A DNA stretch of 64,000 nt from Nereocystis luetkeana (taxonomy: Eukaryota > Sar > Phaeophyceae > Laminariales > Laminariaceae), in the NCBI GenBank assembly GCA_031213475.1, contig JARUPZ010000020.1, positions 4,947,858 to 5,011,857 on the forward strand. The letters are read 5' to 3'. Positions within the stretch are counted from its first letter, which is position 1. Every line of letters starts with the position of its first letter. Shown piece by piece: positions 35,481-47,700 of the stretch. The position numbers and the translations under genes are program-made. The notes under the pieces are model-generated. The model was not told the origin of the DNA. It searched no databases and was given only the letters and a program-made list of their open reading frames with translations.

Positions 35481-35990
35481 GGCTTGCCTGCTCTTTTCGT
35501 TTGGTTTTCGTCCTTTTTACTGTTCGGAGTTTGGATGTCTTCTTTTGGGTGACGAGTTATTCTGGCATGGGGGCACAGACGCCGGTGGGATGTCGTGGTC
35601 CGCCTTCCCGCGTGGTTTGTGTTGTTTCGCGGAAGCAGCAGCAGCTTACCTCCCGGTGTTTTTTTTTCCTTTTTATTTTTCCTTCTGTGCGATCGCCGCC
35701 TGGGTCACGAGTTCGAGCTGCCGAAGGCAGGGGGGGTTGCTCCCTACCAGCAGCACTCACCCTCGTACCATGTTTATTCCTCGGAGGTCGAGGGCCAGGG
35801 CGGCGCCGTGCCTGCGAGGATGACAGCAGTGAACGTGCAAGTGTTCGCCCGAATCGACTCATGCGTACTGACTTCGGCGGTTCGGCTTGATGGTTGAACG
35901 GATCTCCCACAACGAACTGGGTGTTATGGAGACGGGTTGGCGCGGTTCGGCGTAAGAGAGCGTACATCGATTCCCTTTTTTCATTTTGAT
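35481..35990. other. No gene recognised
   Basis: A 165-codon plus-strand frame (35393-35890) starts in the minisatellite and has no recognisable domain. GC is moderate. I cannot support a gene. Confidence 0.35.
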
Positions 35991-35994
35991 CTTA

Positions 35995-36705
35995 CGGGGG
36001 GATTTACAATTAATTCTGGAGTCTGGCGGGGTTGACTGGATTTCACGTTCTGTCCATACACGAGGCGAGAGCCGTCTGTTCGCGATCGCAACCGGGGAGG
36101 CTCCGTAGAGAAGCCGCACGGTGGGCGCCCAGGAAGGTCCTCATCTTAATGATTGGAGGACATACTGTAGCGTATCTCGGATCCACCGCTTGGGATATAG
36201 TGTGACTGCCCTCGTCCGGCCAATCAGCCGGGGGGGGGTGTTGTTGCGGTTTTTCTAAGGACCCGAGGGTTTCCACAGGAGTGGCTTGGCCTATAGGGTT
36301 GATTCGTTCGTTCTTTGTTTTTTATCTTGCGCGTGTTTTCACAACTCTGGAGTTTGGCGGGGTCGACTGGATTTCGTGTTGTGTCGCTGCCCGAGGGCGG
36401 AAGCCCCCTATTGGCGATCACAACCGGGGAGGCTCCGTAGAGAAGGCGCGCGATGAGCGTCCAGGAAGGTCCTGAACTTAAGAGGGCATCCCGATCACCG
36501 CGTTAGTGAGTAAGGCGGCGCAGGACTCTGTGCGTGCTGGGGAGGGGTTCTTCTATCGGAAAGGCCAGGCTCTCTCCTCTGGTTGGCATAGTGTATCTCG
36601 AATCCATCGCTTAGAATATCGCATGACTGTCCTCGTCCGGCCAATCAGCTGGGGAGGGTGTTACAGTGGTTTTTTCGAGGGTCCGAGAGTTTCCAGAGAA
36701 GTGGG
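35995..36705. repeat. Two-unit long tandem repeat (about 350 bp)
   Basis: Blocks TCTGGAGT(C)TGGCGGGGT, AACCGGGGAGGCTCCGTAGA, CAGGAAGGTCCT and CTCGTCCGGCCAATCAGC occur in the same order at 36015-36280 and 36343-36690. The second unit is longer by an insertion around 36490-36580. Confidence 0.8.
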
Positions 36706-37019
36706 TGCGCGTAGTAATCGAAGGGGGGTGATGTGACCACACCCGGAGATAAACGCCTGCCCGCACGAAAGGATGTGCGGCCGATGCAGCCCATAACCTC
36801 TCGTAGCTCCCTACATAGCCTTGTATATTACCCTCGGCTCTATCCTACTCCAAAAGAGCACCGGCCAGTATAGCGCTTAGGATGGCGCTCCAGCAAGGAC
36901 CGCAGGCTGCTTGGTACATCGGTCAGTCTGTGCATGGACTCGGGCAGAGTGTGAGCGTGGCATGTACGTCCAGCATAGAGCGAGCTAGAATTCTGGGAAA
37001 TAATTTAAACCATGGTGTG
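36706..37019. other. No gene recognised
   Basis: Unassigned sequence between the tandem repeat and repeat F. No domain-bearing frame. Confidence 0.35.
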
Positions 37020-37150
37020 AAAACAGGCGCTTGTTACATGGTGCCGAAAGGCCCCGGGAGCGGTAGCTCTCATTATGAGTACTTTGCATGCAGGAATTGT
37101 GACTGCTCTCCCAGAACTGATACATGCACGCCACGAGACTGTGAAAGTAC
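37020..37150 (-). repeat. Dispersed repeat F, minus copy
   Basis: Reverse complement of 14690-14812 (see that entry). TACCTGGTA follows at 37155 and a MITE-A copy at 37169. Confidence 0.65.
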
Positions 37151-37168
37151 CATGTACCTGGTACTCGT

Positions 37169-37279
37169 TATATTCCGGGGGGCCATGGTTAATAGGACTA
37201 AATATTGATGGTAACAATGGGTAAACATATAGGTTTTTATGTATACAACAGGTCCTATGAACTATGGTCCCCCGTAATA
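37169..37279. mobile_element. MITE-A copy 1
   Basis: About 110 bp with arms like TTACGGGGGACCATAGTAAA / TACTATGGTCCCCCGTAA flanked by TA, and a core containing AATATTG. This is the leftmost of eleven copies. Confidence 0.85.
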
Positions 37280-37504
37280 GAATTTTTAGTGGGGGTTGTA
37301 TACTGACTGTATAGTACCACACATGTAGGTAACGTTGATAAAATGGTTGGAGAATGTCTGTTCATACTATCTATCTGTAACATGGCCCACCCAACCTAGT
37401 GTAACCCTAACCTCGACCCGTCCCGCACAAGTGCATTGGTTGGTTGTGCCTGGGCAGATCGGCATGGATTGAGTCGAGTTTGGGCAAGACGCGTGCCTTT
37501 ACTA

Positions 37505-37765
37505 CAACAGGTGTTGCGTGCCGGGGAGAGGCCTGATACCTTACGAAGTTCTCGGGTAGCGTTTCCTGTGACCGGGGAGACCCGAGGGCTTGGAAAAGTG
37601 CTCGGGATGTGCTTTCAGTGTGGTCCAGGAGGCCTGAGAGCTTAGGAAAACTCTCGGAATGGATTTTCGGTGTGCCCGAGGAGACCTGAGAGCTTTACGA
37701 AAGGTTTCGGAACGATTTTCGGTGTGGCCGAGGAGCCCTGAGAGCTTAGGAAAATGTTCTCGGAA
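37505..37765. repeat. 58- to 62-bp minisatellite, about 4.5 units
   Basis: Unit GAGGAGACCTGAGAGCTTAG, GAAAA..CTCGGAA..GATTTTCGGTGTGG. Two further units lie at 38382-38470, so the array is split by about 600 bp of other sequence that includes the tRNA-like element at 38051. Confidence 0.85.
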
Positions 37766-38050
37766 CGAGTCCAATGTTTGATAAGGATTACCCTAGGCCC
37801 ATATTACTACATTTGCACTTAAAAGTCGGGGGAGTACAGTAGTGTTGGACCATTGGGTGTGTCAGTCGTCCGAGAATTCGTACAGAATAACCCAGACAGC
37901 GAAGGGAGGGAAATAAATGCGTTTATGAGCAAAGACGTGTGGGGAAGACACCGAGTTCGATGATTGATGCGGTAGACATGTCTGCCATCTGCTCTCCCTT
38001 CCAAGCCACAGAAACTGATAATAAACAAGGAAATAATCGATCGATCTCTA

Positions 38051-38135
38051 TACCCCGATAGCTCAGAAAGTAGTAGGTGACACCTTCGCACTTGGCGTCG
38101 TCGGCAGGACAGGGGTTCGAATCTCACTTCGAACG
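38051..38135 (+). tRNA. tRNA-like sequence (probable SINE head)
   Basis: A-box-like TAGCTCAGAAAGTAGTAGG and B-box GGTTCGAATCT, 56 nt apart. The T-arm pairs poorly and the 3' acceptor strand does not match CCCCGAT, so a functional tRNA is unlikely. It sits in the insertion that splits the 58-bp minisatellite, which fits a SINE-like insert. Confidence 0.45.
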
Positions 38136-38381
38136 TTTCTTTTACAGAAACCCTTGCGCGTGCCTCCCTAAAAAACAATCTGCCTGCTTCCCCAGGTAGG
38201 TACTGAAACGAAGCGGGTGGGTCAACGTGCGGCCGTACACGGCGGCACCGTTACGTCCCAAAGACCCCGCCGTTCAGAGAGCGGGGATACTGTTGTAAGC
38301 CTTTACCCGGAGCTGGGTGACCGACCGACCGATCAATCAATCGATCGATCGATTTTCTGCCCCTAAGGTCGGGGGGTTACA

Positions 38382-38470
38382 CCGAGGAGGCCTGAGAGCT
38401 TAGGAAACGCGTTGCCGGAGTGGGTCCAGCCGTGGGGCCGAGGAGACCTGAGATCTTAGGAAACTCAATC
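38382..38470. repeat. 58-bp minisatellite, detached part
   Basis: Two units of the array at 37505-37765 (GAGGAGGCCTGAGAGCTTAG and GAGGAGACCTGAGATCTTAG). Confidence 0.8.
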
Positions 38471-38585
38471 TGTGTGCGTTTGTGCCGAGCATTTCGTGCA
38501 TTAGTATGTGCATATTCAAAACGGCCACAACATTTTGTGGCAAAACGAAGAATGGAAAGAGCGGCAGACAAAGCAGCCGACAACT

Positions 38586-38643
38586 CAGCAGCAGCAGCAG
38601 CAGCAGCAGTAGCAGCAGCAGCAGCCACAGCAGCAGCAGCACC
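38586..38643. repeat. (CAG)n microsatellite
   Basis: About 18 CAG units with a few variants (TAG, CCA). The run is open in several frames. It lies 150 bp downstream of the WDR31-like gene stop. Confidence 0.9.
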
Positions 38644-38798
38644 AAGGAGAAGCAGAAAACGTTTGTACCACAGTAGTACGAGTCCTGCAGGGGAAAAAAA
38701 AAAAAAAAAATGAAATAGTTACGTAGTTTCAAATAGTTTGTGCCCGAAAATGTTCGAGGATGCGGATCTAAGGGATTTGCCGGCCACTATCAGAGTGG

Positions 38799-41700
38799 TC
38801 ACAAAATCGGGTACCCTTGAACGAAGCCCACGCAGCGCAGCGCCAGCCCGTTTACCCCGCCCCCCCTACCGCGTCCCTCATCCCCTCCTTGTCCCTCCCC
38901 CGCCCCCTTCCCTCCGTCCCCGACTGCTTCCGTTTCCCCCCTTAGCACGTACAGCCCCCCAGTGATGGTGGCGGCGTAAAAAGCGGGACGATTTGTTGCA
39001 GGATCGTGGTGAATGGAGAGCCCAGTGTAACCGCCACTTTCTGGTTCGATGTGGTCGAGGATTATCTTTCCTGGATCCGGTGGCAGGTGAACAAAACACG
39101 GTAAAAAAAAAAAGGCGGCGGTGGGGGTGCGCGAGGGGGGGGATCGCGGGGGGGGGGGGGGGGGGGTAAGAGGGGGTAGGGGTAGGGGGGGTGTACTCGA
39201 TAGGAGAGATGTACTCGATCGCATGCATGGCCGTAGTCGTATGGCCATGGACCCTTGCATCCCTACAATGCCCGGACGGAACGTGTCGGGTTTTCACCGA
39301 CCAGGCAGGCATTGCTTGCACCAAGCGCGAAGCGCCGTGAGGTGTCTGGCGAGTCGCATTAAGGGTGAGCTGCATCCTACTAAGAGCCGCTTGTGAGGCG
39401 GACTTGTATATGGATGACTGCTACAACGAGTTAATTAATTTCCGGTGTAGGCGATTCCAGAGCCAGCAATGGGAGTACTATGTAACTGCCTCTTGGGTGC
39501 CTTACCTTGAACACTACGTGATACGATCATTCCCACTTGTGCGGAGAAAAGGTTGTCTACCTCGTACAAATGATCTAACTCGACAACCAGCTATGGGCGA
39601 CCGCCCCCAAAACAAAAACGGTACCCTGGTTGTCTAGCTCACGTAGTGAGCGGCATGTTTTACTGTGTCGTTGCCAACCGACGCCAATCCAACCTATAGA
39701 ACATAGGGGGGAGGGGGGGAGGGGATATTTATGTCATGAATGGCCGTAGTCTTATGACCATAGACCTTTGCATCCCTACAATACTGGAGCGGAGCACGTC
39801 GGGTTTTCACCGACCAGGCAGACATTGCTTGCACCAGGCGCGAAGCGCCAAGGTGTATTCGGCGAGTTGCAGGGGGGGGGCGGCGAGGGCACGCGGACAA
39901 AAATATTGTTGTCATTGTTGATCTCTTTGCTGCTGCCGATTCTGGTATCGTAGTAGTAAATTGTTCTGCTGGAAACATGGAAATACGTTCGTGTACGTGG
40001 CACCGACTGATACCTCTGTTTCCTCAGCTTTTCCTGCTGCTGCTGCTGATTTTACTGCTACTGCCACTACTATCCTACAACAGTACTGAAGCGTTCGGGA
40101 AACATCGGAACACCCCTGAAAGCCCCTCGCGCGTGGGTACTGGGGGGGCCGTCTCGTGGCCACGACCGGTCACTATCGTGTCACCAACACTATCACCAAC
40201 GAAATCAAATCAACATTCACCACAACCATAACACCACAGCTGAGAATCGAAGCCACCCCTACCCACCGGTCGCCCGGTCGAATATCTTGATTGTGCCATC
40301 TTTCGACGCTGTAGCGATCATGGGGAAGGCGCACCGATCAGCCGGCTCCGTGCCCCCCCCAGCCCCTCCCCCGCCGCCTCCTCTCTCTGCCCCCCCCCCC
40401 CCCCCCCCCCCCCCCTCCTCCTCCTCCTCCTCCTCCTCTTCCTTCTCCTCCCCCTAAGTCTCTACCTTCTCCTCCTGCCCCTCCCCTCCCTCCTCCTCCG
40501 CCTTCCCCCTCCCCTCCTCCTCTTCCTTCTCCTCCTCCTCCTTCTCCCTCCCCCCCTCTTCTGCTTTCTTCTCCTCTCCCCCCTCCGCTCCCTCCCTCTC
40601 CGCCTGCAGCGAGATTTCCAAACCCGTCAAGAAATACGCAGGCAGTGGTGTCCTGGGTGTGCCCGGTATACTCCATCAGGGAAGAGTCTGGTTTTCGGAG
40701 GTCCCACAGCTACTTAACGGTCGCGAGAGAGGTGGGATGCACAGGGGGGGGGGGGGGGGGGCACAGGAGTGGGGGGATGAGAGGGGTTGGTGAGGTGTTG
40801 GGGCGGGGGGGGTCGGGGGTCGCGAATACCTTCTTCCCCCTGGTCTGGGGTCTAAAACTAGACCGGTCTAGCCCTGCTTTGAATGAAGAGGAGAGGGGGG
40901 GTGGGCGGGGGGGGGGGGGGGGGGGGGGTACTCATTTGTTGATTGCCTTAGTCATTTGAGCATTGACCACGCATCGCTTTCAAGATGGAGCAAGGAGAGG
41001 GGGGGGGGGGGAAGGGGGGGGGGGAAGGGTAGCGCGAAACGAACTCTCTGAAAACCATCCGCAGGGCTATAGTCTGTAGAGCTAGAGCTGGGAGACCCAC
41101 TGGCCCACTACCGATTGCTACCGAAAGGACGGCAATTGCAGTTGGGAGGGTGAGGGTGAGGGTGAGGGAACGCACATGTTCAATGGGCAACCAGCCACCG
41201 GCATCAAGAAGGGATATTCCCTGTAGTGTGGCCATGTGTTTCTTCTGTCGTGGTAGGATATATCGTGAAAGCAGGCCCTTCCAAAATATCATGCTCAGAT
41301 CCCCGAAATATGCGGATACAAATCTACGCACAGGTACTACTACATGGGAAAGACGCGGTTTTGGCGGATACACTTGCGGAACGTCGTTTCTAGTCAAGCC
41401 CAACGTCAAGTTTAAAGTATAGCCGAAAATCTAGTTTATAGACTATTTTAGAGTCAAGCCAGGCCGAGCCAAGCCAAGCCGAGCCAAGCAGAACCAAGCC
41501 AAGTCGAATCCCCCCAAAATCAAGTCAAAAGCGGGGCAAGTTGCTGACTGTAGGATTTAACAGTGAAGACCAACATCGGAGCCACGTAAACGCGCCAGTC
41601 GGATGGAAAGACGCACACGCAACTCCGCGCGAATTTTCTCTGCGCGCAACTAGCTTGTCACATCTATAAAGAAAGGCGTTCTACGATAGACGTATCACAT

Positions 41701-44700
41701 TTTGGGGGGAAAAAAGTTTATGAGCCACCACGTGTCGACACTTGAAGGAGCCATCCCACAGTATGGGTGCACCAGACGTTCCTGAGCCCCCCTCGCTTTA
41801 GGAGCTCGACATCTCACCCGACACAATACTTCGAAGAATTCGTTCGTGCCACCCGACCGGCACTTGTATGCGCTAGTCCTAAAACGGATATACGAGTAAA
41901 ATTTTCATCCTTACTGCTAGTTAGTTCCTCACTTGACGAACTCCATTCGTCAAAAACCGTTGGGCCAAAAAGTGCAGCCCCTGCCGTGGGGTGACTCGAA
42001 GGAGGTACAGCAATACCGCAGATAGTGGGGATATATGTATCTAAGTATTGGAGGTGCGCACCCCACACTTAAGAGGCGTTCTGCGATAGAGGTTCACCCT
42101 AATTTTTCTGAGGCTCCTTCCTCCCTTAAGGAGCTCCATACCTCACCCGAAAACTGACTTCTTCCGAAAAAAAAAATCAAATTGCTTCCCGATGAATAGC
42201 CCCATGGCCCAAGTATACGCGAACGTCCTTTTTTCGAAACAAGATTATTGTCATTCCGACGATTTTGGGTTAAGGAACCCCGTCAATACAGAAAATATTG
42301 TAGCGGAATTGGGCTACCTCTATCGTAGAACGCGTCACATCCCAAGCATCAGTCGTATTCGTACGTTTGTCCCCGTTTAACTCCGCGTTATACCTTGGGG
42401 GGGTACACAGTAGTAGGAGCCTCAGAACAGTGCGGGTGAGCCATAATAACGCCTCTGTAACAGTCAACCAAAAAACTAGTCGGCGACGTTTATTCAACCA
42501 AACTCACAGACAGCCCCAAAGGCAAGGCACGCCTCGAGGAAGGTCGAGAGCCAAAGGGAAAATCCATGAAATCCATGGCACGTTCTATAATCAAGCCAAC
42601 CGAAAAAAACAAAAAAACACCTCAGCCCAGGGCAAGCCACCTCAAAACGCCACAAGCCAAGTCACGACAAGCCGAATTCAAGCCCGACTCAAAGGTGGCT
42701 AGAGCCCTCAGGTCGCAAGCGCCTGTTGTCAAGACAGGCTGGGCGACGAGGCCGTCATCGCGCATCGTGTGTGGGGGTCTGACTGTCAGACCTTAGTTTC
42801 GCAACCCGCTCCTTCCACTCCCTTGCAGGACGTCAGGATTTGCTGCCCGTCCGAGGCAACGTCCAGACACAGCTGGGTGGTTTTCACGAGATGGAGGCGG
42901 CACCGACGGGGGGAAGGGGGAAAAGGGGGGGGAGATAGGGGGGCGCGCCGTGTCATGGACAATGTTTACTGTTGACCCCTTTCTCGTCATCGCCGCAAAC
43001 GCGTGCCAATTTATTTCTCAAGCAAGTTAGGGCCGCTGCTTGTCGAAAAACGTTTTGTCCAAAATAATCCCGACTTCCCTGGTGTTTTCTGTCTTTCCTT
43101 GTTCCATTTGTTTTTGAAGCGATTCTGTTTTTTTATTTCCCTCTCCGTTCAACTTCCTGATTTCAGGATTTGGTTTCCCCTCTTTGTTCCTGTTTTCTCC
43201 TGGTGTCTTTTCACAAGAAAAAGGGGGGGGGGGCAGATCGATAGTAACCCTTTCAGAACTGCAGTCCCGTTTTAGGGACAAATTACTCAGAAATTGACTG
43301 GTTTGTCCCCAAAACGGAACTGCAGTCCTAGAAGCCTCACTGTAGTGTCCGAAACATGGGGTGGGTGCAGTGCTGAAGAGGTTGGATCACCTTTGTTGAA
43401 CGTAGGCCTGTGACTTGGCTGACGAAAAAAACGCCGCCGACTAGTCAGTAGTTGGCTACGATCTACGACGAACTGTATTGCGGCAGTGATCAGGACCCAT
43501 CATATCCACAAAAAAGAGCTATACTGTACATTCCAGTATTTTGACTGTCAATAAGCACATTCGTTCCTGATTACTATGTTTCTCTCGTGATAGGCATTGC
43601 AGGCTAGTCGGCGTGCTGGGATTTGGGGTGCTTCGGCGTCTCTGCGTCTGACTGGGCGCATTTATCGCTCGAAAAAGGTGCCCTTGCTATTTGATGTAGA
43701 CTTGCAGCCAGGTAGTTGCCGTATTACGCCACCCGACGACAGCACCACTAATACGGGGGTCCATATTACATAGGACCTACGGTACACACGAAAGCTATCT
43801 AGTTCGCTTTTTTTTTTAACACAATATTTGGTTCCTATTTACTATGACCCCCGCAATAAGTAGCCGTGACGTCCATTCGAGACATGCCTTACTCACGGAC
43901 CAAGCACAAGGCGTGCCTTTTTTTGTGCAGTCAAACCTGAACGAAAAAAAACACGTGAAGGTGGCTCGGCGTCGCGGGATCACGGGGACAACAGGGAGCT
44001 TCGGCAAGCATTCGACTCGCCGTTCGACGACTATTATTCGTTATGTCCTCCTTGCCGTCCGTAATAGTGTGAAACATGAGGTTCAGGGGGTTTTTTTGTT
44101 ATCACTCACGAACATTCCCCGAAAAAAAAAAAAACGAAGGTAAGCCAAAAATAAAATAAAAAACAGAAGAAAACCTATCTATACACAGAGTTTAATCGTA
44201 ACTCCCTTCCCTACAGTACCTACTATTGCGGGGGGCCATAGTAAATGGGATCAAATATTGTCAGTAAAAATAGGTACATACATACACGAAGTATAGGTTT
44301 TTGCGTTGACCGTAGGTTCTATTTACTGTGGTCCCCCGTAATACAGGCCTAACCTCAACCCTGGACTACGTTTTGTCGCAGGGTCATCACCGAAAGGGAA
44401 CGAGAAACGCAGCGAGCGTGAACGCTCCGCGGTCGTCTTCGACGGGTTCAGCCTCGCCTGGACCATGAAAGGACTGTCTCCATCTCAGGTTTCCCTCCTA
44501 ACCAGGGTCCGTTGTTCCACTCTCGGAGCGGCGCAGGTGTGCTGTTCGCATTAGAGCAGCAGGGTTACATTCTTCAAACACACATGCCCCCGATGAAACT
44601 TACGACCGCGGGGCTCGGCTGGTAGGCCTCGCCACGACCCCTGACCCCCTGTGCATGACTAGGTGTTCACAAAGTACAGTACCATATACACCATAATTTC

Positions 44701-47700
44701 CCGTATCCCTGTTACGGGCGACCATAGTTAATAGGACCAAATATTGTTAGTAAGAATGGTTAAATATATAAGTTTTTATGTATACCATAGGTCCTATTAA
44801 CTATGGTCCCCCGTAATAGTCCTGCCCTGTTTCAAGCCTCCGAGGGCAAAGCCGTATATCGACACGAGGCGTGCTATGCAGGTGATTCCAAAAGACACCC
44901 GCGAGTGCTCTCGTTCGAGTTTTCTTTTTGGCTCGTGGTGGCGGCGGCGGTGACGGTGGTGGCAGTTCCCACCCCCACTCCCCATAATCCAAACATCCAC
45001 CCACCCACCCACCCACCCACCCACCCATCCCCCAACTCCCAACTCCCCCTCGTCCCCACCCACCCACTAACCCACCCACACCCCACACGCCTACTCACTC
45101 CCCCCCCCCCCCCCCCCCCCTCCTCCAATATTGTTGTTTGTTGTTGTTCTCACATTAACTCACAATTCAATGCAGTCCGTGGTCGCAGGACAGGCTCCAA
45201 TAACTCTGGAGTGGAAGAAATACCTCAAGTAAAAACAGAGGCAAAAACAAAAAACAAGCGTACGCACTCCACCACTGCGGACACCAGGGAAGCAAAAAGG
45301 GGACTAATAATAATAGCAGACAAAAACCTAAAAAAGAAGATGAAGCTAAGCAAAAAAAACAAAACAAAACAAAAACAGAAGCAGATAGCAAAACGCAAAA
45401 AAAAGGCAATATAAAGTATTGGGTGCCAAACGGTGGAGGTGTCTCTAATAGGGGTAGGAACGGTGCTCCGTCTCGAAAGGGATGCGTGGTCAATAATAAA
45501 ATGACGAAGGCAAGCAAAAAATGAGTACCCCCCCCCCTGTTCCTCCCCGTGCCCCACCCATCCACCCACCCACTCACCTCTCCGCCCACCTTTCCACCCA
45601 ACCTCCCGCCCTAAGAAGCACAGTGGTATTACGGGGGACCTTAGCAAATAGGACCCAATATTGATAATAAAAATAGGTAAATACATACCTGGTAGGTGTT
45701 TGTGTGTACCTATTTACTATGGTCCCCCGTAATAGTTGTACAGTATTAAGAGCAGAACTGGGAATGCACCCACTCAAGACAAACAGAGATACGAGAAAGT
45801 TGAAATGGCAACATAAAGTAAGAAACATGCCAAAAAAGAAGTTGCCAGCCATACCTGATGGGACTGCATGGGAGAAAGTAACAAAAGGGCGAGCTGGAAT
45901 AAGGTGGGATAGCGTAGTTGAGAAAGTTTGGAAGGATATAGGGGGGAACCAGGGAGAGGCGGTGTCCGCCGGGAAGTTTGGGAGGTACAGGGCAGAAGTA
46001 GAAGAAAGGATAGAAAATAGGAGAAGGGCTAGCGCTAAGAAACGAGGTGGAATCGGAAAACACACATGGAGATATACGGGGGGTAAAAAGAAGGAAAAGG
46101 AATGAAAACGTATTTGCACGGCCCAATGGACTTCGCGAAAACGCTGAAACTGCGCTTCCGTGTAGGTGACCTAAACCTGCCAGAAAGAAGAAAGAGGTAT
46201 AGCCAGTAGCCGGGAGGAGGAGGAGGAAGCAGATGCGCAGATGTGCCCGTGTGGCAAAGCAATAGAGTAGAACTCACATAGTATTACGGGGGACCATAGT
46301 ATATAGGACAAAATATTGTTAGTAAAAAAAGGGCAATGTAGATGTTTTTGTGTGTACCGCAGGTCCTATTTACGATGGTTCCCCGTAATAGGAGAATGTG
46401 AAATGTACAAGGAGGAACGGGATGTGTTAGAAATGAAGATGAGGGAAATAGACGAATGTGACATGGAGGAGTTCGGTACACTAGATGGCAGCGAGGAAGC
46501 GGTCGCTATCCTAGGAGATAGATGGTGGCCACGGGCGGCCAAACAGGAAGGGGATACGATCAGGCAAAATTTTCTATGTGATATATGGAAACAACTTAAT
46601 GAGCGCCCAATTGTTGGAGGTGTCTCTATTAGGAGCAGGAACGGTGCTCCGTCTCAAAAGGGATGCGAGATCGATGGCCAAATGACTACGGCAAGAAACA
46701 AATGAGTACGCTTCCCCCCCCCCCCGCCCCCTCACCCCCCCCCCTCCCCCTCCCCCACAAGTTTTTCGTAGTAGGATGCAGCTCCCCCTTCAGGCGACTC
46801 GCCGAAAACCTCACGGCGCTTCGCGCTTGGTGCAAGCATATGTCTGCCTCGTCGATGAAAACCCGGTGTATTCCGAACCGACATTGCAGGGATGCGATGG
46901 GTCTATGGTCATACGACGACGGCCATGCATGATAATGAGTGCACCCCTCCACCCACCTACCCCCATCCCCTTCCTCACTCACTCCCCTCTCTCCTTCCCA
47001 ACTCCCATTGACCCACCTACCCGCCCCCCCCTACTCACCGGAAAAAACGTGTATCCTTCGATAGTCAGCGACGGTCGTAGCCGCCCCGCTTCCCTCACAT
47101 CCCACACCCGCAGCCTCAAGTCCTCCCCTCCCTGCGCTACCGGGGCCAGCGGGCCCTCCTTGAGGTGCTTGAGGCATGTCACCAGGTTGCGAGGCACACT
47201 GGAAGATGCGATGCACACCCCCGTCTCCGTGTCCCATGTTCTCACGCTGGTGTCGCGAGATCCGGAGCAGAGTGTGCTCTCATCTGGGGCAGAGCCGACC
47301 CCCGATTCGATTCGATTCGATTCGATTCGAATCGATGTGAGATAGTTGTTGCATTAGGGAGGGAGGGAGGGAGGGAGGGAGGTACAGAGGGACGGAGGGA
47401 GGGAGGGGGGGGAGGGAGGGAGGAAGGGAGGGAGGGAGGGAGAAAGGGAGGGAGGGAGGGAGGGAGGGAGGGAGGGAAGGAAGGAGGGAGGGAAGGAAGG
47501 AAGGGAGGGAGGGAGGGAGGGAGGGAGGGAGGGAGGGAGGGAGGGAGGGAGGGAGGGAGGGAGGGAGGGAGGGAGGGAGGCATAGCGGGTGAGGTTCGCC
47601 CGGAAGATAAGTGTGAAGGCGCTTCCTTTCTTTGCTGCTGCTGGTCCTGATGCTGCTTGCAACCACATGAAATACTCGGGTAGCACTGAGGGAAGCGCGA

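Noticed and set aside
40948-41409. 153-codon minus-strand frame
   Set aside because: Its end runs through the LINE-B tail in the wrong frame, and no domain is visible.
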